From positions 56,736 through 120,735 of the forward strand of contig QORU01000021.1 in assembly GCA_003574785.1 (NCBI GenBank): DNA of 64,000 nt, written 5' to 3'. Source of the stretch: Taklimakanibacter deserti. Its GTDB lineage: Bacteria; Pseudomonadota; Alphaproteobacteria; Rhizobiales; Aestuariivirgaceae. Made by a program: the position numbers and the translations under genes. Position 1 is the stretch's first letter; the number at the start of each line of letters is the position of its first letter. Below the pieces are notes generated by a model. The model was not told where the DNA came from. It saw nothing but the letters and a program-made list of their open reading frames with translations, and did no database searches. Positions 31,796 through 40,695 of this stretch are shown here, piece by piece.

Positions 31796-32554
31796 ATGCT
31801 GGAACTGCGCCGCATCTCCAAGACCTATGCCAATGGCACGGAAGCCCTGCATGACTTCACGCTGAATGTGGAGGACGGGGAGCCCGTCGCGATCGTCGGC
31901 GGCTCGGGCTCGGGCAAGAGCACTCTCTTGCGCCTGATCGCCGGCGTCGACCCTCCGTCGAGCGGCGAAGTCTCTGTCGACAATGAGCGCATATCGCAGC
32001 CGCATCCCGCCGTCGGCCTCGTCTTCCAGGAGCCGCGGCTCCTGCCCTGGCTCAGCATCGGCGACAATGTCGGCTTCGGGCTCGAGGACGTGGCCAAGGA
32101 CGAGCGTACGGCGCGAATTCACGAGGCCCTGATGAGCGTGGGCCTTGCCGAGCAGTGGCACAAATGGCCCCGCGAGATGTCGGGCGGCATGGCGCAGCGC
32201 GTTGCCTTGGCGCGCGCGCTGGTGACGCGGCCGAGCGTGCTGCTTCTCGACGAACCCTTCTCGGCGCTCGACGCGCTGACGCGGACCAGTCTCCAGGACC
32301 ACCTGGTCGAGCTTTGGCAAAAGAGCCGCCCCACTCTCGTCCTGGTCACGCATGACATCGAAGAGGCGCTGGTCGTCGCCAACCGGGTCGTCGTCCTGCG
32401 TCCGCGGCCGGGACGCACCGACGCCGTGGTCGATGTGCGGCTCGAGCGCCCCCGTCATCGCGACAGCCGCCACTTCGAAGCGCTGAAGCACAAATTGCGC
32501 GGAGCGCTCGACCTTTCGCTGCGCGACGAAGCTTACCGCAGTGCCGCAGAATAG
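31796..32554 (+). CDS. SsuB/TauB-type ABC transporter ATPase
   Basis: This 252-residue ATPase has Walker A GGSGSGKS (residues 35-42), Q-loop VFQEPRLLPW, the signature MSGGMAQRVALARAL and Walker B LLLDEPFSALD, with a switch His in LVTHDIEEAL. The Q-loop EPRLLPW is typical of SsuB. The C-terminus has the Arg-rich DVRLERPRHRDS common in this group. It starts one base after the permease stop. It completes the transporter that begins at 29973. Confidence 0.88.
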   Translation: MLELRRISKTYANGTEALHDFTLNVEDGEPVAIVGGSGSGKSTLLRLIAGVDPPSSGEVSVDNERISQPHPAVGLVFQEPRLLPWLSIGDNVGFGLEDVAKDERTARIHEALMSVGLAEQWHKWPREMSGGMAQRVALARALVTRPSVLLLDEPFSALDALTRTSLQDHLVELWQKSRPTLVLVTHDIEEALVVANRVVVLRPRPGRTDAVVDVRLERPRHRDSRHFEALKHKLRGALDLSLRDEAYRSAAE

Positions 32555-32629
32555 GCTGACCGCAGTCCTCTCCTGATCGTATATACTGGCTTATCGACAA
32601 TCATCGCGCCGGATGCGCAAAGGTAGGCC

Positions 32630-33976
32630 ATGTCGGAATCAGATAGCCGTCTTCTCGATCTGCTGGGCATCTTGAGTGTCCTATTTCTGGTCGCCGCAAA
32701 TGGTTTCTTCGTCGCTGCCGAGTTTTCGATGGTTGCGGTCCGCCGCAGCCGTGTCGCCGAATTGGTGGCCGCCGGCCGGATGAATGCCGCAGCGCTCCAG
32801 CGGGCCGTCAACAACCTCGACGCCAACCTCGCCGCCACCCAGCTCGGCATCACCATTTCCTCGCTGGGGCTGGGCTGGATCGGCGAGCCGGCATTGGCCC
32901 ATCTGATTCAGCCCCTGCTGAGCTATCTCCCGGCTACGCTCGCGGCGGCGAGCTCGCATGCCATCGCGGTCGCCATTGCGTTCATCTTGATTACCGCACT
33001 GCACATCGTGCTGGGCGAGCTCGCCCCCAAGAGCCTCGCTCTTCAGCGCAGCGAAAGCACCGCCCTTTGGGTGGTGCGCCCACTTACGGTTTTCCTGTTC
33101 CTCCTGAAGCCGGCGATCATGATTCTAAATGGGCTGGGCAACCTCGTCCTGCGGCTGGTGGGGCTGCGCCCGGGGACCGGCGAAGAGTCCCTGCATTCGC
33201 CCGAGGAATTGAAACTCCTGATCACCGCCAGCTACGAGGCGGGACTGATCCAGGAAGCGCAGCAGGAAGTGGTGGAACGGGTATTCAGCATTGCCGACCG
33301 TCGCATCAGCGACATCATGACGCCGCGGCCCGAGTTGGACTGGGTCGATGCCGACGACGGTCCGGATGAAATTCTGAAAAGCATCCGCCAATGCCCGCAT
33401 GACCAGATGCTGGTGGCAAGGGGAACGATCGACGAGCCGATCGGCCTGATATCGAAGCATGACGTGCTCGACCAGATTCTGGACGGGCACCAGGTGAGCC
33501 TGGAAAGCATCATGCACCAGCCTTTCGTGGTCCTCGAAGTCACGCCCATCTTCAGCGTGCTCAGCCAGTTCAAGAAGGGCCCGGTCCGGCTGGCGATGAT
33601 CGTCGATGAATATGGCAGCCTGAAGGGGATCGTCACCCAGACCGACCTCCTGGAAGCTCTTGCCGGCGATCTGCCGGAGGCGGAGGACGAGGAGCCGCAC
33701 ATCGTCGAACGCTCCGACGGATCCTTCCTCGTCGACGGTCTGACGCCTATTCGCGACGTCTTCAACCGGCTGGGCCTTCCGGAAGTCTCGGCGCAAGACG
33801 GGTTCCACACGATAGCGGGCTTTGCGCTGTACCGGTTCGGGCACATACCGACGGCGGGAGAGAAGTTCAAATACCGGGACTGGAAATTCGAAGTGGTCGA
33901 TATGGACAGGCGGCGCATCGACAAATTGCTGATCTCGAAAAAGCAGAAGGCAAAGCCGGCAAAGGCGCGGAAATAG
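32630..33976 (+). CDS. CNNM/CorC (HlyC) family membrane protein with CBS pair
   Basis: This 448-residue protein has a DUF21/CNNM membrane domain (residues about 8-190), with LGITISSLGLGWIGEPALA and LGELAPKSLAL. A CBS domain pair follows (about 205-345, starting DIMTPRPELDWVD), and a C-terminal CorC_HlyC domain (about 355-435, HTIAGFALYRFGHIP). Relatives take part in magnesium or other cation transport and are often misnamed haemolysins. The Lys-rich C-terminus is normal for the family. It is 75 bases after the transporter operon and probably separate. Confidence 0.85.
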   Translation: MSESDSRLLDLLGILSVLFLVAANGFFVAAEFSMVAVRRSRVAELVAAGRMNAAALQRAVNNLDANLAATQLGITISSLGLGWIGEPALAHLIQPLLSYLPATLAAASSHAIAVAIAFILITALHIVLGELAPKSLALQRSESTALWVVRPLTVFLFLLKPAIMILNGLGNLVLRLVGLRPGTGEESLHSPEELKLLITASYEAGLIQEAQQEVVERVFSIADRRISDIMTPRPELDWVDADDGPDEILKSIRQCPHDQMLVARGTIDEPIGLISKHDVLDQILDGHQVSLESIMHQPFVVLEVTPIFSVLSQFKKGPVRLAMIVDEYGSLKGIVTQTDLLEALAGDLPEAEDEEPHIVERSDGSFLVDGLTPIRDVFNRLGLPEVSAQDGFHTIAGFALYRFGHIPTAGEKFKYRDWKFEVVDMDRRRIDKLLISKKQKAKPAKARK

Positions 33977-33992
33977 CCGCCGGCAAGGCGCA

Positions 33993-35411
33993 TCAGGCCG
34001 AAGCCTGCATCGCCACGCTGTCCGCCATCGAGCGCGTGACGATCACGATCTGGCGAACGATGTCCGGCGCGCCGGTCATTTCACCAAAGGTGCCGCGGGT
34101 CATCGGACCGAGCGCGAGAAGCGTCGCATGCGCATGGCCGTCATCCGCGACGAGACGGCTATGCCGGTCGACATCGAGTCCGAAGTGCAAGGCATCCGAG
34201 CGCGCAAGACCTGATGCCAGGAGGTTGCGGGCGAGCGGATTGCGGTTGAGATCCTTGTCAGGCCCGATACACAGCACGACACCGTCGAATGGTCGGCGCT
34301 CGACCGTCCCGCCACGGCGCAAGGTGGCAACAAGCGATCGGCTTTCCGCTTCGACCGACAGGACGGCGGCTTTTTGCAGGACGACCCGGCCCGTCCAGAT
34401 CGCTCTCTCGAGAGTGGCGCAAGCCTGCGGCGATATCCTGAAGCGATGGACATCCCAATAAGGCAGGAGTCGCTTGATCACACGCCGCTGCTCGGCGACC
34501 GGCAGTGCCGGCCATATGTTGCCGAGATCGAAGCGCACCGCATCTGCGACCGGCTGCCAGCCAAGCCCTTGGCGCACGGCCTCTCGCACCTGGCGCCGCA
34601 CCAGGCGGAGCAGCGCCAGCGCCGAGCTTGGCGCAGCGCCCCCCTGGAGAAGATCGACGCTGACCCCGAACAATCCGTGCGGCCGAGGCAAAAGGCCATG
34701 GCGCGACACGAGGGTGATGCCGCCTTGGTGGCCGCGCGACAGCAAGGTCTCGACCATGTCGACCATGGTCAGTCCCGTCCCGACCAGCAACAGGGATGCA
34801 TCGCGGCTCAGGCCCGCCAGAGCATTGTTGCGCCAAGGATCGGTCACCAGGCGAGGATCGGCGGCGGCTTCGGCGCTGACCGGGAAAGGCGCCCTGGGTG
34901 CCGCATGGCCGAAACTCAGTATGACATAATCGCCCGTGATGGCCTCGCCATCCGCGAGCTTGACCGACCATCGCGCACCTTGCCTGCAAACATCCTGCGC
35001 CTGCGTGCGGTGATGCCGCAGCCGCACCCGGCCTCTGGTTTCAGACAGCGCCTGGCGGAGCGTATCTGCGACATAGGCGCCATAATCCCGGCGTGGAACA
35101 TAGTGATGGCCGGCGGCGTCGCGGCTTGCCCCATCGCCGGGCAGGATATCCTTGTCGAACAGCCATCGCACCGCATGCAAGGGATCGTCGGGAAACAGGC
35201 TCATCCGCTCACTCGGCACATTGATCCGATGCCGCGAATCTGCCGCGCCATAGGCGATGCCGCGCCCGATTTCGCCGGCGGGCTCGATCACCTCGAAGTC
35301 GAGCGGGCCGCGCAGCGACCGGATCGCATGAAGGATGAAGGCGGCGCCGGTGAAGCCGCCACCGACGACGATGATCCGCAGGCGCATATGGAGCTGGATC
35401 GGTACCGTCAC
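33993..35411 (-). CDS. FAD/NAD(P)-binding oxidoreductase (COG4529 type)
   Basis: This 472-residue flavoprotein starts at GTG 35411, which overlaps the stop of the preceding gene as GTGA; ATG at 35387 is an alternative. The FAD Rossmann motif VVGGGFTGAAFILHAIRSL is at about residues 14-32. The pattern INVPSERMSLFPDDPLHAVRW and DYVILSFGHAAPRAPFPV match the NAD_binding_9 family. A second dinucleotide motif reads LLVGTGLTMVDMVETLL. The family is largely uncharacterised. It is the last gene of the TauABC-RidA-DUF1116 operon, so it probably oxidises a product of the imported compound. A longer frame to 35678 lies in DUF1116 and is a shadow. Confidence 0.75.
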   Translation of the reverse strand: MTVPIQLHMRLRIIVVGGGFTGAAFILHAIRSLRGPLDFEVIEPAGEIGRGIAYGAADSRHRINVPSERMSLFPDDPLHAVRWLFDKDILPGDGASRDAAGHHYVPRRDYGAYVADTLRQALSETRGRVRLRHHRTQAQDVCRQGARWSVKLADGEAITGDYVILSFGHAAPRAPFPVSAEAAADPRLVTDPWRNNALAGLSRDASLLLVGTGLTMVDMVETLLSRGHQGGITLVSRHGLLPRPHGLFGVSVDLLQGGAAPSSALALLRLVRRQVREAVRQGLGWQPVADAVRFDLGNIWPALPVAEQRRVIKRLLPYWDVHRFRISPQACATLERAIWTGRVVLQKAAVLSVEAESRSLVATLRRGGTVERRPFDGVVLCIGPDKDLNRNPLARNLLASGLARSDALHFGLDVDRHSRLVADDGHAHATLLALGPMTRGTFGEMTGAPDIVRQIVIVTRSMADSVAMQASA

Positions 35412-36622
35412 GGGCGGGCTCCGGCGTTGAGGGCGGCTATCGCCGCCGCGAAGCAGGCAACCGGCGCGAAGGCAACGCCGATGCCGATCCATCCCGTGGC
35501 GCCGTCGCGATGCGAGATGCCGGTGTGAATGCGGACGGGCTCGTTGCGCGCAACCACTTTGCGCGCATCGAGGCCGAGCCCGATGCCTTGGGGTTCGGCG
35601 CTGGCCGGTCGCAAGCGCGGATGGCTGGCGACGAACAGGTCGCGCATCCGGTGCCCCACGGCGGCGGCTTCGCTCCACTCCAGAGTCATGGTCCGCGCCA
35701 GTTCGGGTGCTATATGCGCGGCGGCACCGCCAAGGCCGTAAGCCTCCATGATGGCGCGGTCGCCCAGATCCGCCTGCGCGTTCTCTCTGCCATAGGTCGG
35801 AAAGAACGCGCCTTCCGGGATGATGGCCGGCGCCGTGAACCAGCGCGCGCTCGTTCCCGCGAGCTGTATCCCGCAGACATCGCCATTGCGCGAAATGGCC
35901 GTGACGATGGATGAGGCGGCGATACCGCGCGCCGCATCGAGCGCCAGCTTGGCCGCCGCCATGGCGTAGTTCAGCGCATGTTGCGGATTGTCGAGAAGCC
36001 AGCCGCGGGCTTCCGCATCGAGCCGGTCGAGTGCCCGCATCAGCGAATACATGCCGCCGACATTGCGCTGATGCACGTCATCGCCGAGCGACACGGCCTC
36101 CGCGATGATCGGCAGAAGCGGCAGGCCGCCGGGCGGCAGAGCCTGTGCCAATGCAGGCGCCAGCACGTGATCGAGCCAGGCGAGGCCTTCGGCGGTGTTG
36201 GTGTCATAGACGCCGAAGCGCAGTGCCCGGCGCCCGGCCTCCGCCAGTGTCGCATGGACATGGCCGGGCCCGGCCGCATTTTCGATGCGAGCCAGCACTT
36301 GGCTCGGCCGGATGACGCCGGCCATCGGCGAGACGGTGCCGAGCGCATAGTTGGACCTGAGCCTGATCTCTCCTTTGGCGATCCGGCGTTTCGCGTCCGC
36401 AGGCGTGCAGGCCCAGCCTTCATGCAAAGCCGCTCCGGCGAGCGCGTTCAGGACAGGGGGCGGAATGTGATCGACGCTGGCGAAGGGCGGTCCGGCATGG
36501 CCGAGCTCGCCGGCTAAGAGGCCGAGGGCGGCATCGGCCGGCTCGAAGCCGGTGAGGCATGGCTCGACCGCCGCGATCCGGCGCACCGCCTCGTCATTGG
36601 CAGCTTCGGTATCGCCGCTCAT
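35408..36622 (-). CDS. DUF1116 family protein (YlbE/AllG-like)
   Basis: This 404-residue protein resembles DUF1116 proteins such as E. coli YlbE/AllG. Recognisable segments include RLRSNYALGTVSPMAGVIRP, SLGDDVHQRNVGGMYSLMRAL and SIVTAISRNGDVCGIQL. YlbE is known with FdrA and YlbF as part of the oxamate carbamoyltransferase in purine-ring breakdown, but neither partner is encoded here. It overlaps ridA by four bases at its start and the FAD gene by four at its end. It may act on a carbamoyl or ureido-type intermediate from the imported compound; this is inference. Confidence 0.65.
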   Translation of the reverse strand: MSGDTEAANDEAVRRIAAVEPCLTGFEPADAALGLLAGELGHAGPPFASVDHIPPPVLNALAGAALHEGWACTPADAKRRIAKGEIRLRSNYALGTVSPMAGVIRPSQVLARIENAAGPGHVHATLAEAGRRALRFGVYDTNTAEGLAWLDHVLAPALAQALPPGGLPLLPIIAEAVSLGDDVHQRNVGGMYSLMRALDRLDAEARGWLLDNPQHALNYAMAAAKLALDAARGIAASSIVTAISRNGDVCGIQLAGTSARWFTAPAIIPEGAFFPTYGRENAQADLGDRAIMEAYGLGGAAAHIAPELARTMTLEWSEAAAVGHRMRDLFVASHPRLRPASAEPQGIGLGLDARKVVARNEPVRIHTGISHRDGATGWIGIGVAFAPVACFAAAIAALNAGARP

Positions 36623-37020
36623 CGCGCTCTGTGGAGGACGAGGTCGATCTCGACGAGGGCATCGCGGCCGAGCTTGGCGACACCGACGGTGGTGCGCGAG
36701 GGCACTTGCGCATCATCGGTGAAGAAACGGCAGAAAGCCCGATTGAGCCCATCATAGTCGCGCTCGAAATTGCTGAGATAGATGCGCGCGAACACGGTAT
36801 CGCCGAGCCGGTAGCCGGCCGCTTCGATGATCGTGATGAGATTGCGGAAGGTCTGCTCGGTCTGCGCCTCGATGCCTTCGACAAAGGGAGAGGCCGGCGC
36901 CGAAGGGTCGCTCGGCAGTTGTCCCGTCACATGGAGCCAGCCATCCGCCTCGCTCGCATGATGATATTTGACGCCTTTGGGCGGCGGCGGCGCGCTTGCA
37001 ACGAAATGACGTTTGATCAT
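36619..37020 (-). CDS. RidA/YjgF family protein
   Basis: This 133-residue RidA-type protein forms trimers that hydrolyse reactive enamines/imines or related intermediates. The conserved Arg is in PSRTTVGVAKL, followed by LVEIDLVL near the C-terminus, the canonical active-site Arg and Glu surroundings. The N-terminus KYHHASEADGWLHVTGQLP also fits. Family members in catabolic operons often hydrolyse aminoacrylate in pyrimidine (Rut) or similar pathways, which agrees with nitrogen-compound breakdown here. It lies nine bases after the permease gene. Confidence 0.85.
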   Translation of the reverse strand: MIKRHFVASAPPPPKGVKYHHASEADGWLHVTGQLPSDPSAPASPFVEGIEAQTEQTFRNLITIIEAAGYRLGDTVFARIYLSNFERDYDGLNRAFCRFFTDDAQVPSRTTVGVAKLGRDALVEIDLVLHRAR

Positions 37021-37029
37021 GACGGCCTC

Positions 37030-37863
37030 TCAATCATGGCCTTGCCACGGCACGATGAGCCGTTGGATGGCTCGCAAGCCCAGTTCCAGCCCGATCGAGA
37101 CCACCGCGATGACGATGATGCCGAGAATGACGACATCGGTGACGAGGAAATCGGCAGCGCCCTTGATCATGAAACCGAGCCCTTGATTGGCCGCGATCAG
37201 CTCGGCCGCCACCAGCGTCGCCCAGCCGGTGCCGAGGCCGATCCTGATCCCGGTGAGGATGCTGGGCAGCGCATGCGGCAGCAGGATCAGGGTCACGACC
37301 TGAGATCGCGTCGCGCCCAGCGATCGGGCCGCATTGATCTTGTCCTGCGCCACCGAGCGCAGGCCGTCGACGGTGGCGATCACGATCGCCGGCAGGATGC
37401 CGAGATAGATCACCAGGATCTTGGCGAACTCGCCGATGCCGAACCAGATGATGATCAGCGGCAGATAGGCGAGCGGCGGGATAGGCCGGTAGAATTCGAC
37501 GACAGGCTCGAGGATGCCGCGCGCGGTCTCATTGAGATTGATGGCAAAGCCCGCAGCGACGCCGGTTATCGCGGCAAAGAGAAGAGCCGCCGCCACGCGC
37601 CAGACGCTCGCCAGGAGATGCTGCGGCAAGGTGGCACCCTCGAAACCTTCCGTCCAGACAGTGATGGCCTTGCGGGCGACCGCATAGGGCGACGGCAGGA
37701 ACATCGCCGGCACGACTTCCAGATAGGCGGCAAGCCACCATAGGGCGATGAGCGTGATGAAGGTGACGATGGCGGTTTTCGCGATATAGGTCAGACGCGG
37801 CGCACGCAAGGAACGAGCGGGAGGTCCGTTGAATTGAGCCGAAGGGACGGTCACGTCGCTCAT
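37030..37863 (-). CDS. TauC/SsuC-type ABC transporter permease
   Basis: This 277-residue inner-membrane permease has about six hydrophobic segments. It carries [19 protein letters not shown], the coupling region [20 protein letters not shown] and a C-terminal [20 protein letters not shown], which match TauC. The start overlaps the ATPase gene by four bases. It forms one transporter with the ATPase and binding protein upstream. The downstream enzymes suggest the ligand is a nitrogen-containing organic compound rather than plain taurine. Confidence 0.85.
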   Translation of the reverse strand: MSDVTVPSAQFNGPPARSLRAPRLTYIAKTAIVTFITLIALWWLAAYLEVVPAMFLPSPYAVARKAITVWTEGFEGATLPQHLLASVWRVAAALLFAAITGVAAGFAINLNETARGILEPVVEFYRPIPPLAYLPLIIIWFGIGEFAKILVIYLGILPAIVIATVDGLRSVAQDKINAARSLGATRSQVVTLILLPHALPSILTGIRIGLGTGWATLVAAELIAANQGLGFMIKGAADFLVTDVVILGIIVIAVVSIGLELGLRAIQRLIVPWQGHD

Positions 37864-38654
37864 GCGGCAGCCTCGAGCGGCTCGCGATTGGCGAAGATCA
37901 GCGCCTTCACCCGCTCGCGCGTCGCCAGGAACCGCGGATCGGATTTGATCTTGCCGGCCGGCTCTCCCGCCGCATAGCGCCGGCCGAAATCGAGATCGAT
38001 CGAGGCCACGACCCGCCCGGGCCGCGGCGACATGACGAGAAGCTTGCTCGCCAGGAACACCGCCTCGTCGATGCCATGGGTAATGAAGAAGATGCTCTTC
38101 TTCGTCCGGCTCCAGATGTCGAGAATGAGCTCCTGCATCTGTTCACGGGTCAGGGCGTCAAGGGCACCGAGCGGTTCGTCCATCAAGAGGACATCCGGAT
38201 CGGCGGTCAGAGCGCGCGCCACGCCGACCCTCTGGCGCATGCCGCCCGACAATTCCCAGATGCGCCGGTTCTCGATGCCTTCGAGGCCCACGAGGCGCAG
38301 CATGGTCCGCGCCCGCTCGCGCCGCTCCGCTTTCGGCAGATTGCGCAGACGCAATCCGAAGGCGACATTGTCGACGACGTCGAGCCAGGGCAAGAGCGCG
38401 CCATGCTGGAAGACGACGCCGCGCTCGGCGCCCGGGCTGGTGATCTCGGCATCGCCGAGCCTCACCGTGCCTTCGCTCGGCGCAAGGAATCCGGCCATCA
38501 GATTGAGGAGCGTGGTCTTGCCGCATCCGGACGCGCCGAGGGCGACGACGAATTCACCGGGGGCGATCGACAGGGACACGCGATCGAGAGCAGTAACGGC
38601 GCCGCTTTCGGCGCCGTATCGGACAACGACATTCTCTATGGTCAAGATACTCAT
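37860..38654 (-). CDS. TauB/SsuB-type ABC transporter ATPase
   Basis: This 264-residue ATPase has Walker A GASGCGKT (residues 40-47), Q-loop [13 protein letters not shown], the signature [15 protein letters not shown] and Walker [12 protein letters not shown], with a switch His in [10 protein letters not shown]. The Gly-Cys in Walker A and the HGALLPW Q-loop are typical of TauB. It overlaps the permease by four bases, and the 108-base gap from the binding-protein gene holds two strong hairpins. Confidence 0.88.
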   Translation of the reverse strand: MSILTIENVVVRYGAESGAVTALDRVSLSIAPGEFVVALGASGCGKTTLLNLMAGFLAPSEGTVRLGDAEITSPGAERGVVFQHGALLPWLDVVDNVAFGLRLRNLPKAERRERARTMLRLVGLEGIENRRIWELSGGMRQRVGVARALTADPDVLLMDEPLGALDALTREQMQELILDIWSRTKKSIFFITHGIDEAVFLASKLLVMSPRPGRVVASIDLDFGRRYAAGEPAGKIKSDPRFLATRERVKALIFANREPLEAAA

Positions 38655-38675
38655 GATACGTCCAAAAAGCTGGCC

Positions 38676-38700
38676 CCCGAAAAGTTGGAGACTTTTCGGG
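38676..38700 (-). terminator. stem-loop between tauA-type and tauB-type genes
   Basis: A perfect 10-bp stem CCCGAAAAGT/ACTTTTCGGG with a 5-base loop lies 21 bases before the ATPase start. With the palindrome at 38729-38750 it forms a double-hairpin block between binding-protein and ATPase genes. No U-run follows, so it could reduce ATPase translation or block RNA decay. Confidence 0.55.
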
Positions 38701-38728
38701 ACAAGGCCTGCGTCCTAACAAGCGAAAG

Positions 38729-38750
38729 GCAGGCGGGCATGCCCGCCTGC
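38729..38750 (-). terminator. 22-bp palindrome after tauA-type gene
   Basis: GCAGGCGGGCA and its exact complement adjoin, making a long self-complementary site 12 bases past the binding-protein stop. On the minus strand CTTTCGCTTGTT follows, which is moderately U-rich, so partial termination is likely. Confidence 0.6.
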
Positions 38751-38762
38751 TTCTTCCGTTTC

Positions 38763-39755
38763 TCAATTCGAAGCCGTCGCCGCCTTGACGAATTCCGGCG
38801 TGGCCGTCGGCGAATAATCCGAAAGCAGGCTGTCGACCTTTTTCTGCTCCTTGAGGAAGGCCGAAGTGGCGGCAATCGCTTCCGCCGTGCCTTTGCCGAG
38901 AAGCTTGTCGGAGACCTGCTCATCGGCCAGCGGATAATAGTTTCCGGCGACCTGCTCGGACACCTCTTCCGGCTTGGCACCGGTGAAGTCGGCGATCTTC
39001 TTGGCTTCCGGCGTGCCCGGTCCATAGGCGGCCGGATCCTTGCGGTAGCGGGTGAAGGTCCCGAGCGTCACCTTGGCGAAGCCGGTCACAATCTCGGGAT
39101 GCGCCTTGGCAAAATCCTCGCGCGTGATCCAGGCGACGAAGGTCGGCGCGCCGAGCTCGGCGACCTGGGCCGAGGTGATCAGCACCTTGCCGGTCTTCTT
39201 GGCGCTCGCCAGAGCGGGATCCCAGACATAGGTGGCGTCGATGTCGCCGCGCGCGAAGGCGGCGGCGATCTCGGGCGGCTGCAGGTTGAGGATATTGACC
39301 TTGGACGCATCGATGCCCCAGTGCTTCAGCGCGAAGAGCAGGCTGTAATGCGTCGTCGAGACGAAGGGCACGGCAACCTTCTTGCCCACCAGATCCTGCG
39401 GCTCGTTGATGCCTGAGCCGTTGCGGACGGCGAGCGCCTCGGCCTCGCCGATCAGGCCGGCGACGAGAAAAGCCTTGATGGGAGCGCCGCGGGTAACGCC
39501 GGCAGCAAGCGGGCTCGATCCGGCATAGCCGATATCGATGCTGCCCGAAGCGAGCGCGGTGATGACGCTGGCGCCTGAATCGAATTTACGCCACTCGATT
39601 TTCGTGCCGAGAGCCTTCTCGTAATCGCCGTCGACAATGGCGACCTGCGAGGGATCGGGAGCGGTCTGATAACCGATACGCACGACCGTTTCGGCATTGG
39701 CCGGCCATGCAAGCAGCATGGCGGCGGCGGCAATCAATATTCTGAGGGGTGACAT
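38763..39755 (-). CDS. TauA/SsuA-type ABC transporter substrate-binding protein
   Basis: This 330-residue periplasmic binding protein has a signal peptide cleaved near ANA (LRILIAAAAMLLAWPANA). The mature part has VVRIGYQTAPDPSQVAIVDG, SGSIDIGYAGSSPLAAGVTRG and FARGDIDATYVWDPALASA, typical of TauA. The opening GYQTAPDP is close to taurine-binding proteins. No taurine dioxygenase or aminotransferase gene is found nearby; instead RidA, DUF1116 and FAD proteins follow. The ATG at 39755 is preferred over the frame to 39797. Confidence 0.85.
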   Translation of the reverse strand: MSPLRILIAAAAMLLAWPANAETVVRIGYQTAPDPSQVAIVDGDYEKALGTKIEWRKFDSGASVITALASGSIDIGYAGSSPLAAGVTRGAPIKAFLVAGLIGEAEALAVRNGSGINEPQDLVGKKVAVPFVSTTHYSLLFALKHWGIDASKVNILNLQPPEIAAAFARGDIDATYVWDPALASAKKTGKVLITSAQVAELGAPTFVAWITREDFAKAHPEIVTGFAKVTLGTFTRYRKDPAAYGPGTPEAKKIADFTGAKPEEVSEQVAGNYYPLADEQVSDKLLGKGTAEAIAATSAFLKEQKKVDSLLSDYSPTATPEFVKAATASN

Positions 39756-39880
39756 GGTAGAGTCCTTTGAGCGTGGGGCGCCTCGGCCCGCCTTCATCCG
39801 GACCCGATCCTACACACGCCGCAAAAGTGGTCGTTTGAGATTTTCTAACGCCAGGATGGAAATATCCTTGGGACAGGACA

Positions 39881-40348
39881 TCACCGGCTTCGACCGAGAA
39901 GCTCCTCGAGACGGTCAAGCAGCGGTTCTTGACTGGGCAGGATTTTCCGCCGCGCCTCGGCCAGGCCGAACCACGCCACCTGATCGACTTCCGGAAAGGA
40001 CTGGGACCGGCCGCTGCGCGGCGGCCATTCCAGCTCGAAGCTGTTGCTGACGAAACTTTTCGGATCGAACGCGGCCTCGACGGCAAAAGCGGTCAGATAT
40101 TTCCCGCCGGCCTGGCGGATCTCGCCCAGGGGATGCATGTCCTGGGTGACGTCCCATCCGGTCTCTTCCTTGAACTCGCGGCGCGCCGCCGCCGAAGGCA
40201 CTTCCGTCTCGCCATATTCGCCCTTGGCCAGCGACCAGGCGCCTTCGTCGCGCTTGCGCCAGAACGGGCCGCCCGGATGGACCAGGAGTACCTGGAGCTC
40301 ATTCGTCGACTTGCGAAAGGGCAGGATTCCGGCGCTTCTTTTCGGCAT
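39881..40348 (-). CDS. Nudix hydrolase
   Basis: This 155-residue protein has a complete Nudix box (GEYGETEVPSAAARREF then KEETGW, fitting G-x5-E-x7-REUxEExGU). It begins MPKRSAGILPFRKSTNELQV, as in NUDIX proteins acting on small nucleoside diphosphate derivatives. The conserved VHPGGPFWRKRDEGAWSLAKG matches a group related to diadenosine or 8-oxo-nucleotide hydrolases. The gene stands seven bases before the start of DUF2905 in the same direction. Confidence 0.85.
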   Translation of the reverse strand: MPKRSAGILPFRKSTNELQVLLVHPGGPFWRKRDEGAWSLAKGEYGETEVPSAAARREFKEETGWDVTQDMHPLGEIRQAGGKYLTAFAVEAAFDPKSFVSNSFELEWPPRSGRSQSFPEVDQVAWFGLAEARRKILPSQEPLLDRLEELLGRSR

Positions 40349-40355
40349 GGAGGTC

Positions 40356-40556
40356 TCAGCGATTGAAGAACCACAGGATCAGCGACAGCACGATGCTGAC
40401 AAGGATGCCCGTCGTGATCGGCGCATAGAAGGTGAATTTCTCCCCCTCGATCATGATGTCGCCCGGCAATCGCCCGAGCCCGATGCGCCCGAGCCATGGC
40501 CACAGAACGCCGGCAGCGACGAGAACGAGACCGATGATGATCAATGACCGTGACAT
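40356..40556 (-). CDS. DUF2905 small membrane protein
   Basis: This 66-residue protein has two hydrophobic segments (about residues 5-24 and 48-63) and the conserved linker GRLPGDIMIEGEKFTFYAPI of DUF2905. Function is unknown. It precedes the Nudix gene by seven bases and is probably in the same transcript. Confidence 0.85.
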   Translation of the reverse strand: MSRSLIIIGLVLVAAGVLWPWLGRIGLGRLPGDIMIEGEKFTFYAPITTGILVSIVLSLILWFFNR

Positions 40557-40695
40557 GGTTCACCGAAGGAAACTCTAGCGCGCATGCCGGCGAAGTGAAA
40601 TCAATTCGCTGAAGCGCGCCAAGTCGAGGGGAACCCTCGCGCGCGATGGGAATTACCCTTTTGCCGGTTCCTGCGAAGACATGGGAATGCCGTCC

